Assembly: GCF_963678635.1 (NCBI RefSeq)
Contig: NC_087068.1
Coordinates: 31,498,318-31,562,317, forward strand
Source: Symsagittifera roscoffensis
Taxonomy: Eukaryota > Xenacoelomorpha > Acoela > Convolutidae
DNA: 64,000 bases
Direction: 5' to 3'
Position numbers and translations under genes: made by a program. Under the pieces are notes generated by a model. The model did not search any database. It saw only the letters and a program-made list of their open reading frames with translations, and was not told the DNA's origin. Below are positions 9,624 through 21,659 of this stretch, piece after piece; within the stretch, counting starts at the first letter, position 1, and the number at the start of each line of letters is the position of its first letter.

Positions 9624-11458
9624 TGTAAAACTGGTGAATCTACTGTATTTCATGCTATTAAGTTAAGCCGTAGAGCAAACAAAGGATAAAATTCGAAATA
9701 GTTCATTCTTCGAAGATATCGTCCCTCCTATGCCAGAAAACAAAATTTGACAGAATCGGCGAACCCCCCCCCCCCCCAATCGGAACTAAGAAAGCAAATG
9801 TTATGAAATTCAGAAGAGTGATACTAGAAATGATTTGACCCGGGCATACAAAAACCGGAACCTCTCAGACCCTTGGGGGGCAAGTGATAACGGTCTCCGG
9901 AAGTGTAAATGGCCCTATCAGAACTCGGTAACTAGCGGTTGAAATAGACTCAAATTCTAGTATGTTGTAGGCCTAGTTAAGGGGAGCTTAAGTTTGGAAA
10001 CCCCGAGTTTTAACGGGATATGGATGAAACTTGGTAGGTAGGACCCCTATGGGGTTCTGAACCCAATTATGGAAGTTTGACCCCGGTTCACCCCTGGGTG
10101 ACCTTAAGTTGACCTTTGGGCTTTTTGACCCCAAAAGTGCATGGAAAACCCCGAGATTAATACCGGAAGTGGCGTATTTCAAAGCCCAACCGCTGGAAAT
10201 GAGAATGGGTCAGCTTGCTAAAAACTGGGAGGAAAACTTGTAGATTGGGAAATACAGCAGAAGCTGATAGAGACGCAGTTTTACATTGCGACCTTGGAAA
10301 AGTGGATTTACTTCAAAGTGGACTTAGCAAACATTGGGTTCAATTTAGCTTGGCGAATGCGCTATTAATAGAACATCAATCAGGGTAAAATAAAAGTATC
10401 CCAGAAGAAACTGGTAGTAATAGAGGCATAGCATGAGAGTTGTTTGCTAAATAGTATGAATGGACGGTGATTTTACTTGGCTTCTCGGAAGTGACTTTTT
10501 GGTTTAATTTGACCCTAACAGACGAACTACGTTCCCCTGATAGCTAGAAGGACGGGATTGGAATAGAGTACAGATCGAAATAGTAGATGCTTGAAATGAA
10601 TTACCTACCCATGAAAAGGGTCACCCTCTACCCTTGGGAGGTCGGAAGGTTAACGGGATAAATGAAATAAAGACCTTGGGAGGATTACTGAGTAAACACA
10701 GCATGGTTTGGAGGTTGAGTGGAACTCGAGAGCTGAAGTTCACAGAGTTCAGGAATTGGTTGATTAGGATCGTATGACGTTTGTTTGCTCGGTCAAATTG
10801 TGACTGCTACCGCATACCGGGTATCTAATAAGCGTGAAAAGATTGATAAAAGAAACCGAAGTTGACAGAAGTTCAGTGGCAGAGTTCACAGAAGGAGGGA
10901 TATAGTCTTAAAACATGTGCGGACGGGTGATTTAGGCGAATGTCAGGACTAATAGGGAATGGCGTGACTTAACTAAAACTAAGTGAAAAGAAAGATAAGG
11001 AAGTGGAGGGTAACGGAGATTCTGTAAAAGTCAGAAGAATTATTGCGAGTGAATCGAATAGTTGGTTCTCGGAGTAGGAGACCAGTAAAAATTAGTTCTC
11101 ATCAGAGATTCTCTAGAGAGAGAGAATAGTTAGTGTTAGCAGAGTAAGTTGGAAACTAATTGCAATTAGGCATTTTGGCCGATAAATCGCAGACCCTTCC
11201 CGGCCGCTCAGAGTCTTCTGTAATTGGACGTATAATAATCTAAATTAATTTATCATTGGAAACCCTTGCGATTGTTTCGAGTAGATGAGACAAGACAGCC
11301 GAAGAGTCATACACCGAGGGGCAAGCAACATAATACAATACAGAATTGTTACCACAAAAATAACCCTTTCGGGATTGTAGAAAGTAGTGAATCTCGGTCG
11401 CCCCGCTGAATTCACTGCCAAAGGGACAACTTTGCGAAGGAATTCCCCTAATTCTACA
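9624..11458 (+). repeat. 5' LTR
   Basis: The 1835-bp LTR starts TGTAAAACTGG and ends AATTCTACA. It aligns along its length with 19773-21654. It holds a long C run at about 9763. A TATA-like word (tataataa, 11231) is conserved in the other LTR, but the U3/R/U5 borders cannot be set by eye. A direct repeat of TGACCT spaced by 5 bases lies at 10099-10115. Confidence 0.93.
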
Positions 11459-11459
11459 G

Positions 11460-11477
11460 TGGCGCTCCTGGGTGGGC
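11460..11477 (+). other. Putative primer-binding site
   Basis: The sequence TGGCGCTCCTGGGTGGGC begins one base after the LTR end. TGG at this position is the expected complement of a tRNA 3' CCA. The priming tRNA was not identified. Confidence 0.6.
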
Positions 11478-11522
11478 AAATTCTGGATTGCAGTTGCACA
11501 GTGTGTGTTGCTAATTGACGAT

Positions 11523-12579
11523 ATGGAAGAACAGGACAAGCGGCTGATTGCTGAAGCGGCAGTTGCTGGACAGACAACAACGCGTATTTGGATTCGGGAC
11601 AATACGGCTGGATCAGACTGGAGAAAGCACTTCGCGTGGGTTGCCGATGCCAACCGCTGGGTAGATGAGCAGGCCAGGATGATCCTACCAACCTGTTTGA
11701 CGAGCTGGGCGTTGGACGAGTTTACAAGTATACCAGCCCACTTTCGAGAAGAGATCGAGGGCTCTGACGAGCCAACGTTGGCTAGGATGCTCGCCGAGCT
11801 CGATCACAGTATGATGCCGTTTCAGACGCACGCAGGCGCTCGAATGGAGTTCAAAAGTCTGATGCAAAGCAAAAAGGAGGGTCTTAGGGAGTTCTCCAGA
11901 CGAATCCGGTCCCTTGGGGATGTATCCAATGTGAACATCGGAGCCCAAGCTAGAGATGACATGAACCCTGAGCAGTTCATCGACGGGCTGTTTGATGTGG
12001 AGCTCCAAGACCAGCCCTTGCGGGAAGATTTGGGGAGCCTCGCTCAGGCCGTTGCTCGGGCCCAAATCCTGGAGCTAGTCAACAAGACGTCACGGGCCAG
12101 AAACAGAAAGAGGCTGCATTTCGCGAGAATGGCCGAGAATGTACCAGAGCAGGGGGCAGAGGCGAGTCGCAGTGCTGGCAGACAAATCAGTCGATTGCCA
12201 CTTGTAGGGGCCAACTCGGGACGACAGCAGGCGGGCACTGATCCCCCGAATCGACCAATTGGTGAGTGTCCAGAGTGATCTTCTGTCACAGATGCAGAAT
12301 ATGGCGTCTATGATGGGTAGGTTTGTCAATTCTATTATTCCTGCACCCCACCCGGAGAATCTACCCCGCCCTGATCAAACGCAACGACCTTGGCAGCTCT
12401 TTGACCCTAACCCCGGCCAGGACCGTCGGAGTTACCAAAACGCGTGGAGTCGGACGCTGCGGGTTGAAGAGCCAGGTACCTCTGGCAACTGCTATGCATG
12501 TGGCCAACCAGGACACTTCGCGAAGGAATGCCCCCAGAAAACCGCGGACCATTTAAACTACCAACGGCTGGGACAGTGA
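11523..12579 (+). pseudogene. gag: gag (capsid and zinc-knuckle nucleocapsid), frame-broken
   Basis: The first ATG of the frame is at 11523 (MEEQDKRLIAEAAVAG). It runs to TGA at 12276-12278 and contains a retrotransposon-gag capsid-like region (WVDEQARMILP ... FSRRIRSLGDV). The coding pattern continues in the +1 frame from about 12259 to TGA at 12577-12579. That part holds a Met-rich helix and a CCHC zinc knuckle, CYACGQPGHFAKEC, which binds nucleic acid in such elements. The zinc knuckle normally belongs to Gag, so the frame change is more likely an indel than a programmed shift. Total coding capacity is about 350 codons. Confidence 0.85.
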
Positions 12580-13225
12580 GTGGATACCAAGGATGTTTCG
12601 TCCCGGCCGACTTAAAAACCAACAGTCGAACGGTAGGAGTCACACTCCCAGCGGCTCGACCCAACAAACCCCGAATTCTCAGATGCCGCCTCGAATTCTG
12701 CAACACAACGACAGGACGACTGGATCGGAGCAAGTTCAACCACTCTTTCATCAACCCCAACCCCCTACCACGGCAGTTTCTAAACAGATGTCTAGTACCC
12801 AGTGCCAGACTGAGAGATCATTGGAGTTCGTTGGCGTATGTCAAGTACCCGAAGCACCTTTCGGATTAATAGCAGACGCTCGTGTCGGAGGAACCCCAGT
12901 GAGAGCGTTAGTCGACACTGGAGCTACCATCAACCTTATCCGGAGCGATGTTTACTGCAGACTGACAGCTGTACCAGCCCTCCGGACGTACATGGGGTCC
13001 CTGGAGACAGCGGACGGACGCGCGCACATTGTTGACGAATGGATTACAACTAACCTAGAGCTCGGGTCGATAGACGATGATATCGAAGCATTAGTGGTTC
13101 CCGAGTTAAAGGCGGATGTGATCCTTGGTATGCAATCACTCAACGAGTACGAGTTTTCATTGGACTTCCACTGCGATAACTTGTGGACGGGGCCAAAGGA
13201 AGGATCAATAGTCCCCTTGCATTAA
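12557..13225 (+). pseudogene. pol: pol: aspartic protease part
   Basis: The frame is open from 12557, overlapping the end of gag by 23 bases, with the first ATG at 12593. The retropepsin motif ALVDTGATINLI and the later VILGMQSL match the active-site and C-terminal motifs of gypsy proteases. A TAA at 13223-13225 interrupts it, but coding-like sequence continues in the same frame to about 13440, so this stop looks like decay. The short overlap with gag resembles the usual gag/pol arrangement. Confidence 0.85.
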
Positions 13226-13397
13226 GAACCATTACGGGCTACGTCCCCGGGGCCCTCAGCAGTCCCAGACTCTCAAAACCCAGCAGCATATGTCACAGAA
13301 ACCCTACCCCAGCAGCCTACCTATGGCCCTGGAGATCTGGTGGAGGGTTGGACAGACGATGAAGAGGATTATTTTGTCCAGGTGATCAGTAACGGGG

Positions 13398-15281
13398 ATG
13401 AGGTCGACCTCCAAGCGCAAGCGGAACGCCACTCAGAAGATCTTGGAGTTGGCTGCGCCCGGTGTGGCGGGGGCTAAGAGAGATAGACTACGGAAACTCA
13501 TCCGATCGCACAGAGAAGTGTTCGCCCTCACCGATGCAGAGCTGGGGCAGACGAACTTAGTGACCCATCGGATTGAGACAGGGGATATTCCCCCTCATCG
13601 AGCTTCTCCGGCAAAGATGCCAATTATCCCAGAGGAGGTGCAGAGCATGTTGGATAAAGGAGTAATTCAGCCGTCTAAAAGTCCCTAAAGTGCGCCAATT
13701 GTCCTACAGAAGAAGAAAGATGGGAGCTGGCGGTTTTGTGTGGACTATAGGAAGTTGAACGATGTGACGACCAAAGATGCGTTTCCCATCATCCGGACAC
13801 AACAGACCTTCGACGCTTTGAAAGGACAGAAATACTTTTCGTCCCTAGATCTGGCCAATGGTTTTTGGCAACTACCCGTAGCAGAAGAGGATCGACACAA
13901 AACTGCATTCGTCACCCGCGATGGAGGATTCTACTTGTATGTAATGATGCCCTTTGGGCTGTCCAACGCTCCAGGGACTTTCCAACGGCTGATGAACGAA
14001 TTGTTTCGGGAGCACTTGTGGAAGTGGGCTCGGGTGTTCTTGGATGACGTTTTAGTCTACAGCCAGTCGGACACGAGTCAATTTGCTCACATCCGGGCAA
14101 CTTTTCAACTCTTGAGAGCAGCCAACTTGAAATTAAATCCGAAGAAATGCAGGCTGGTGCAGAGGGAGGTCACCTATTTGAGCCATATTATTGGAAATGA
14201 GGGGATCCAAGTCGATCCGAAAAAGGTAGAAGCAGTCATCAACTGGCCAGATCCATCAACCGTGAAGGGAGTGAGATCTTTCCTAGACTTCTGCATTTAC
14301 TACCGCCGGTTTGTGAGAGACTTTGCCGGTATAGCAAGTCCCTTGTCTTCACTGACGAAGAAAAAGGTGCCATTTGTGTGGACAGACAAATGCCAGGCAG
14401 CCTTTAAACGTCTCAAGAGAGAGCTGATCACGGCCCCCGTATTGGAGTTTCCCGACTACAATGGCAGCTTGATAGTAGATATCGACGCGAGTAACACCAG
14501 TCTTGGGGCAGTACTTTCTAATATCAAGTGGTTTCAGCCCTATATTTGGGGTGTAAAATTTGTTCTCCGGACGGATCAGTCCAGCTTGCAGTGGCTCTTC
14601 AAGCAAAAAGAGGCGGATGGAATGACGTTCAGGATGCAGCAGCAGCTGCAAGAATTTGATTTCGAGGTTGTCCACCGAGCGGGAGCCAAGCATGGAAACG
14701 CGGATGGTCTCTCGAGAATGCTAGAAGAGGGCCCAGATTGGCTACCTGGCAAAAAAGGGGAGGTATTTGGTCCCTGTCCACAGGCAATTCCACTCGGAGA
14801 GGCCTTGAGAAGGGTTGGCTGGCCTCAGACAGATATTGTAGCTATGCTCAGCTACGGCGAGGAACAAGACGACAATGAGGCAATTTCCTTGGAACGGACA
14901 ACGCTTGAGACTTCCTCTCTTCAAAAAGGAGATGAGTCGATAGCTCGAGTGTTCTACTGGGCCGAACTGGGGACGAACCTCATCCCAAAGGAGCAAGCAA
15001 TCCAGTACGGACCCGAGGTGCTGGCGTATTGGTCGAGATGGAACGAGCTGACCATTAGGGGTGGAATACTTTTCACGAAAGGGTTCCCAAAGGACGATTC
15101 CCGACCTGTTCTTCAGACAGCAGTCCCCATAGTAGGACGCAAAGAGATCCTTAGTCAGTTACATTCGTCTCAGATTAGCGGGGGCCATTTCGCGGCCGAA
15201 AAGACTCTTGCGAGGATACGACAGCAATTCTGGTGGCCATCGATGAGGACAGACGTTGAAAAAAGGTCCAGCGGTGTCTAA
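13398..15281 (+). pseudogene. pol: pol: reverse transcriptase, deleted RNase H, integrase zinc-binding part
   Basis: The frame carries the gypsy reverse-transcriptase series: SLDLANGFWQL, MPFGLSNAPGTFQRLM, then FLDD with both catalytic aspartates (about 14034-14047), and the thumb. A TAA at 13686-13688 sits just before the SAPIVLQKKKDG motif and splits the domain. RNase H starts with DIDAS (about 14478) but jumps from GAVLS (about 14520) straight to FQPYIWG. About 40 residues of the usual domain, including a conserved catalytic Glu region, are absent without loss of frame. After HRAGAKHGNADGLSR the integrase zinc-binding histidines follow. The frame then fails at an A6 run (15259-15264) and stops at 15279-15281. 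Enzymatically dead. Confidence 0.9.
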
Positions 15282-15285
15282 CATG

Positions 15286-16632
15286 TGCAGCACGTAGCAC
15301 TGGAGGAAGGAAAAGAGTTGCTGGGCTTCTCCCATTTAAATTAGGGATTCGGTTCAACACTGTTGCAGCAGACATTTTGGGACCCGTGACACTTGCAACC
15401 CGGACGAGGGCGAAGCATATCTTGGTCATGACGGACCTGTTTACTAAATACGCGGTCGCGGTTCCACTAGTGTCCACAGACTCGGCAGAGGTAGCCCGAG
15501 AGGTAGTGGAGGACTGGGTGCTGAAGTTCGGGGCACCCAATGTGCTGCATACGGATCAGGGAAAGAACTTTGGAAGTAACCTCATCCTAGAGATGTGCAG
15601 ATTTTTTGGGATAGACAAGTCCCGGACCTCCCCCTATCACCCTCAGGGAAATAGCCAAGTGGAGCGTCATAATGGGGTGATTGCCGATGTCATTTCAAAA
15701 TACTGTGCCGACAATCCAAAGACATTGGACACCGTGTTACCCTATCTCAATTTCGTGTACAACACTACAATACATAGGACGACAGGTGCCCCACCCTTCA
15801 ATCTGGTACACGGGCAGGAGTGCCAGTATCCCATTGATCTCTTCTACCCCAAACCACACGACGAGCTACCCACACAGGAGGTTTCGTGGAGTGACTGGAC
15901 GGGAAATTTAGAGATGCCCATAGCAGCGCCCGGGAGCTCCTGGGGACCTATCAGCGACGTCAGAAAGACCAGTATCGGAAAAGGGTCCACGGCGAACCCT
16001 ACTCCATGGGAGACAAGGTTTGGGTGTGGGCCAAAGAGAAGATCAAGTCAAAGAAGTTCTTCTTACCTTGGGAAGGACCTTACGTCGTCCTGGCAAAACT
16101 CTCGGAAGTTAATTACAACGTGGCGAAGCTAACCACACCAGGCAAGATACGGTTTCTACACTTCAACATGCTGAAACCCTATGTGGAGGAAGATCCCCGA
16201 CCTGATGAAGCTACCTCCAGCAAACGTCCGACACCTTTCCGATCAACTGGATTTTTCGACGAGCCCGGAGTGCAAGACGAAGACCTAGAGACGACTACTG
16301 GAGGCCAAAACGAGATACGGTCGATAAGACTACCTGCTCCTCACCCGACTCCGCCGTATCGGATGAGATCCGGTAACCAAGAGGAACTGCTGCCAACGGA
16401 GGAAACGACTCAGCTAAGGAACAACACAGTAGAGACCTACGACGCGGTGGAAATTGAAGTTAAGGAAGAAGAGGAAACGCTGGCCCCTCAAAATGAGGAA
16501 GGCATGGAAATCTCGGGATCGGCGGACATTATCGAAGAAGGAAGAGGACTCGATGTTAGAGAAGAACGCCGATCAAAACGAACACGGCGTCCATCAGTTC
16601 GGTTCGAAATAGACGAATTCGAGATGGGCTAG
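15286..16632 (+). pseudogene. pol: pol: integrase core and GPY/F module, frame-broken
   Basis: In a new frame, CLTC supplies the two zinc cysteines. The catalytic triad is visible as D (15371), D (HTDQGKNFG, 15554) and E (QVERHNG, 15662), with exactly 35 residues between the second Asp and the Glu, the canonical D,D35E spacing. Another frame change falls near 15900. The rest (to TAG at 16630-16632) has the GPY/F module (WEGPYVVLAKL) and a Glu/Arg-rich tail ending RRPSVRFEIDEFEMG. No chromodomain is seen, as in env-bearing gypsy lineages. Confidence 0.87.
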
Positions 16633-16814
16633 CTCCACCTCAACAAAACTAAAATCGTTTTATTACTTTTCACCTCACCCCCCCCCCATTTTCGCCCCAA
16701 TAAACGCTTTTCTGACTAAATTAGTTATTAGATGATGTTAGACTTAGAATTGTATAGGGAATAGACCGGATAATATACCAGACCTTTAGTTATCACCGGC
16801 AAGGGAAGTTTTTC

Positions 16815-16856
16815 CATGATAAAAAGGGGAACTCCTACCCCTTGGGAAGGGGATTG
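16815..16856 (+). promoter_or_regulatory. Hairpin-forming element shared with the LTR
   Basis: In the non-coding spacer between pol and env, a run like ctaccccttgggaaggg follows an aaaaagggg block. A very similar segment (aaaagggtcacc...ctacccttgggaggt) occurs in both LTRs near 10614 and 20798. The complementary CCCC/GGGG blocks can pair. It may act in env subgenomic RNA formation or packaging, but that is inference only. Confidence 0.4.
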
Positions 16857-16926
16857 TATTGGTAAGGAAAATCGGATAAAAACGCGTACGGACCCCAGTC
16901 TTTCCCCTCAACCAGGTGATGTTTAG

Positions 16927-19272
16927 ATGGTTAATTGTACTCTGAGAGGGGGCTCATGGCTGGTCGTTCTGGCCTTTCTCCTCCTGTTCGGGGTCGGTTC
17001 TTCCTCAGCGTTGACGAGCAACCACACAGCTGGAGCAGCGTTTGTGCAGGAGACCCCCCTCATCAATGCAAATGCGATGGAGACGACCTGGGTCTCAGTA
17101 CCTTTTCCAGTAGTTCCGGCAATCAGCAAGACCCTGCTCGACCTAGCTTTCCAAGAACACCAGTACATATTGGCCAAGACGCGGGAGGAACACGACGGGA
17201 AAATTTATCGGGACCTGCAAACTGCGGAGGCTTCAATAAACATTACCTACCTGGCATTCAAAGGAATTCAGTATGAGAGAGACGAAATTGAGTCGATGCT
17301 GGCGGAGATGAGGAATCGAGCTACAACTTTTGTGGACAAACACGAGAAGGGGGCTTCACGTGACAAAACGTGGATCAAGTCGGCGCTCGGAGGCGTCGCC
17401 GCAGCAATTATACTCGCCCTTATACTGAAGGATGGATTCTGCCATTACTTCTCATTCTTTGGATTATGCGGCGACAGTTCGAGAATGGATTGACTGGAAG
17501 AAGATGCCTCTTTTCTGGACGGCGCTGTCTGCACAATCGTGCTTGAGTCGGGGGAGAAGCTGCACCTTCTGGGCAATTCTTTAAATAAGACCCAGACCCA
17601 GCTGGAATTAATCTCCCATGATTCCACAACAGTTTTTGAGCTATTCCGTGGGATACCCCTGAACTTGGTCAACGAAACCGATGATCAACGAAATCGGAAG
17701 AACGCGTGTAACCCTTATCATTGGGCTTCCATTTATAGGCATGCGGTGAAGTTCTACAATGTCGTTGCGAATCATTCGCAGACCCTGGGCACCATACGTG
17801 CGGAGCTGATTGCTTACAAAATGGCGGTGCACAACTACGGCTACATCCTGGATGACGCGTTGAGCGCACTTGCCCGCGGATTCGTACCGGCAACTTTGGT
17901 ACCCCCAGAGGTCCTGACCGACAATCTAGACGGAACCCACCTGGACATGATGCAAGAGGCCATTCCCAGGACTGAGCTGATGACTTACTACCCATTCGAA
18001 CTCGTACAGTCGACAGTAATCACAGAAACTGGGATCAATGTGCTTGACAACATCCCCGTTCATCACACGATGGGACTACATGAAGTGTATCGAGCGATTT
18101 CCCTTCCTCAGCCGGCAGATGGAGGAACCACAGCGACTCAATACAGGTTTTCACGCACGCATCTTTCAGTATCGGAGCGTCGCGAATATTTTGCGGAGGT
18201 TTCGGATGACGTCATTGCGGCACACTGCAGTGGGAGCAACCACCTCAAGCTTTGCCTGAGACCATTTGCTATGTCCCGTAGTAGCTAGTCTTAGTGCCTG
18301 GCTAGTCTTTTCTTCGACCTGCCAACGACTGCGTTGAGATTGTGCCCTCAGGAGGTAATAGTCTTGCCCGAGACTCCTACGGCCACGTAACTGCAAGATT
18401 CTACGTACTTGGTTACTTCACGGGACGACAACTACAGGCTGTTCAACTACAGCAGGGGGGCTAAAGAAAGTGGACAGCCAATAGCGGGCTGTCAGAGCTG
18501 CCTTCTCCGACCGAGTTGCGACGGTCGAATCGAAACACCAGACGGCGCTTTGGTGCTGATACCTGACCCGAGAACTTGCCAGTACAATACGGGTATAATC
18601 ATTACCATTAAGCAGCATCCCCTCATCTAAACACTGTTTGCCACCCTGGAGAAAGCAGAGAGAAATCTTCCCGGCGTGGTGATACCGGCAGTTCTACTCG
18701 AACAAGCACGGAGCGAGATGGTCGAAGCACTCCGTCTCAACTTGATTCAGTTACCGGAAGGATCTGTGGACGAGGATGTTTTGGCTGAAATTGCCAAACC
18801 CTTCGCGTATGAAATTTTGCGGAAGCACACTCCTTTCCATTGGCAGATGCTACGTAGCAGACCCGTGCGCTACGGGGTTGTAATATGGGTTCTGTTAACC
18901 ACCCCTGGCAGTCTTCGCATGCGTCTTCTGGCGATGCTTATCAAAAATTAGTCGATATGCGCTTGTACTATACAGGGGGTATTGCCACTGAAATACGACC
19001 CTCCCTATGACAGAGGAGCACCAAGGCCAAGTAGTTACCCCCAGGAGCCGTCGAGAGTAGATTCGTTCAGTGGACAGATCTATCTACCAACTAGATTCCC
19101 AGAGAGCTCATCGTTTGACGAGGCGAATGCTTCGAGAACTACCGGGGCGAGCGATACGACCAGCATGCCTTTGATGGGGAGAGGAATCAATTATGTCCGA
19201 GGGAAGTGGAGGGATGTTTCTGGGCGAGGGCCGAGAATCGGGACTAGTGCTATGATGGATACTACGCTGTGA
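16927..19272 (+). pseudogene. env: env-like glycoprotein gene with multiple stops
   Basis: It starts at an ATG at 16927 with a signal peptide (LVVLAFLLLFGVGSSSA). One reading frame keeps recognisable coding content to TGA at 19270-19272 (about 780 codons). It is cut by TGA 17491, TAG 18286, TAG 18292, TAA 18388, TAA 18628 and TAG 18949. The middle resembles envelope proteins of env-bearing gypsy elements, with clustered cysteines (CQSCLLRPSC) and N-glycosylation sites. A hydrophobic segment near 18880-18900 may be the membrane anchor, followed by a polar tail. Unlike gag and pol it has substitutions to stops rather than frameshifts. It cannot make a full-length product. Confidence 0.75.
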
Positions 19273-19760
19273 AGAGGAGGATGGCGAGTGAGGGGAGAGA
19301 TAGCCAGTTCGACCGGTCGTGAGTTGATAACTTTTAGAAACACTATACCTAAATATTCGTGTATTTGTTGCTAATCATATTAGGGTGTGACTCCACCTCA
19401 AAAATGAAAATTATTCGTCTCTTATCAACAAACCTAGCACCGTAAGAGAATGGCTCACACCCAGATGATTGAATTAAATATTGGTTCGTTCTCCAAGTCA
19501 AGCTATCCTGATCTATGTAAGGTAGCAGTTATTTGTGTATTTAATTAGTGGAGGACAACCATATGGGTCTGCGATTAATGATTAAGTTAGGAACTAGATT
19601 ACGAGGTCAAACTGATAATGAGTAAAGTGAACTGAGTATAATAGGTTAACAGGGTTCGAGAAAAACGCCTTGAATGAGTAGTTAGCGACCGGGACAATTA
19701 GATTACAAGCTTTAAAATAAAAAACTTTGTTTTTAGCATTATTCGGGAGAATATTAGACT

Positions 19761-19772
19761 AGAAGGGAAGAG
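19761..19772 (+). other. Polypurine tract
   Basis: agaagggaagag lies immediately 5' of the 3' LTR, the expected site for plus-strand priming. The preceding 19273-19760 is the element's 3' untranslated region, with no recognisable gene. Confidence 0.8.
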
Positions 19773-21654
19773 TGTAGAATTGGTGAATCTACTGTATTTC
19801 ATGCTATAGTATTCTGAGCGTAAGATTGATTCGTCATTAAGTTAATTAGTAGAGCAAACAAAGGATTAAGTTCGAAACAGTTCATTCTTCGAAGATATTG
19901 TCCCTCCTAAGCCAGAAAACAAAATTTGGCAAAATCGGCGAACCCCCCTTCCCCAAATCGGAACTAAGAAAGCTGATGTTATGAAATTCAGAGGAGTGAT
20001 ACTAGAGATGATTTGACCTGGGCATACAAAAAACGGAACCCCTCAGACCATTGGGGGGCAAGTGATAACGGTCCCCGGAAGTGTAAATGGCCCTATCAGA
20101 ACTCGGTAACTAGCGGTTGGAATACACTCAAATTCTAGTATGTTGTAGGCCTAGTTAAGGGGAGCTTAAGTTTGGAAACCCAGAGTATTAATGAAATATG
20201 GATGAAATTTGGTAGGTAGGACCCCTATGGATTTCTGAACCCAAATATGGAAGTTTGACCCCGGTTGAACCCTGGGTGACCTTAAAATGACCTTTGGGCT
20301 TTTTGACCCCAAAATTGCATGGAAAACCCCGAGATTAATACCGGAAAGTGGCGTATTTCCCAGCCCAACCGCTGTAAATGAGATTGGGTTAGCTTGCTAA
20401 AAACTGGGAGGAAAACATTTATATTGGGAACTAGAGCAGAAGCTGATAGAGATACAGTTTTACATTGCAACCTTGGAGTAGTGGATTTAATTCAAAGTGG
20501 ACTTGGTAAACATTGGGTTCAATTTAGCTTGGCGAATGCGCTAATAATAGAACATCAATCAGGGTAAAATAAAAGTAGTCCCAGAAGAAGCTGGTAGTAA
20601 TAGAGGCATAGCATGAGAGTTAAGTTTGCTAAATAGTATGAATGGACGGTGATTTTACTTGGCTTCTCGGAGGTGACTTTTTGGTTTAATTTGACCCCTA
20701 ATAGACAAACTACGTTCCCCTGATAGCTAGAAGGTCGGGATTGGAATAGAGTACAGATCGAAATAGTAGATGCTTGAAATGAATTACCTACCCATGAAAA
20801 GGGTCACCCCCTACCCTTGGGAGGTCGGAAGGTTAACGGGATAATTGAAATAAAGACCTTGGGAGGATTACTGAGTAAACACAGCATGGTTTGGAGGTTG
20901 AGTGGAACTCGAGAGCTGAAGTTCACAGAGTTCAGGAATTGGTTGATTAAGATCGTATGACGTTTGTTTGCTTGATCAAATTGTGACTGCTACCGCATAC
21001 CGGGTATCTAATAAGCGTGAAAAGATTGATAAAAGAAACCGAAGTTGACACGTGGCAGAGTTCACAGGAGGAGGGATATAGTCTTAAAACATGTGCGGAC
21101 GGGTGATTTAGGCGAATGTCAGGACTATTAGGGAATGGCGTGACTTAACTAAAGCTAAGTGAAAAGAAAGATAAGGAAGTGGAGGGTACCGGAGATTCTG
21201 TAAAAGTCAGAAGAATTATTGCGAGTGAATCGAATAGTTGGTTCTCGGAGTAAGAGACCAGTAATAATTAGTTCTCATCAGAGATTCTCTAGAGAGAGTG
21301 AATAGTTAGTGTTAGCAGAGTAAGTTGGAAACTAATTGCAATTAGGCATTTTATAAATCGCAGACCCTTCCCTTTGACTTGAATCTAGATTATATCCTGG
21401 CCACTCAGAGCCTTCTGTAATTGGACATATAATAATCTAAATTAATTTATCATTGGAAACCCTTGTGATTGTATCGAGTAGACGAGACAAGACAACCGAA
21501 GAGCCATACACCGAGGGGCAAGCAACATAATACAATACAGAATAGTTACCACCAAAATAACCCTTTCGGGATTGTAGAAAGTAGTGAATCTCGGTCGCCC
21601 CGCTGAATTTACTGCCAAAGGACAACTTTGCGAGGGAATTACCCTAATTCTACA
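19773..21654 (+). repeat. 3' LTR
   Basis: The 1882-bp LTR (TGTAGAATTGG ... AATTCTACA) matches 9624-11458. It differs by scattered substitutions, a 30-bp segment near 19806 absent from the 5' LTR, a second extra segment of about 25 bp near 21375, and a shorter C run. The TGACCT direct repeat with 5-base spacing is kept at 20277-20293. Confidence 0.93.
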
Positions 21655-21659
21655 TGAGC

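Larger units (their letters stand above)
9624..21654 (+). mobile_element. Ty3/gypsy-type LTR retroelement with env (full-length, defective)
   Basis: The 12,031-bp element is bounded by LTRs that begin TGTA and end TACA; the 3' LTR has perfect 9-bp ends (TGTAGAATT/AATTCTACA). Both flanks carry TGAGC (9619-9623 and 21655-21659), a 5-bp target duplication, so the copy inserted intact. The order is LTR, primer-binding site, gag, protease, reverse transcriptase, RNase H, integrase with GPY/F module, env, polypurine tract, LTR. This is the layout of env-bearing gypsy elements (errantivirus-like or larvacean Tor-like). All three genes carry stops, frameshifts or deletions, and the LTRs have diverged by scattered substitutions and several indels, so it is an old copy. 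GC content is visibly higher than in the surrounding DNA. It lies about 0.5 kb upstream of the TATA box of the giant mucin gene, on the same strand. Confidence 0.95.

Noticed and set aside
11240-11691. Minus-strand open frames over the LTR/gag junction
   Set aside because: They overlap the LTR end and the sense gag gene, show no domain and fit no known element layout.
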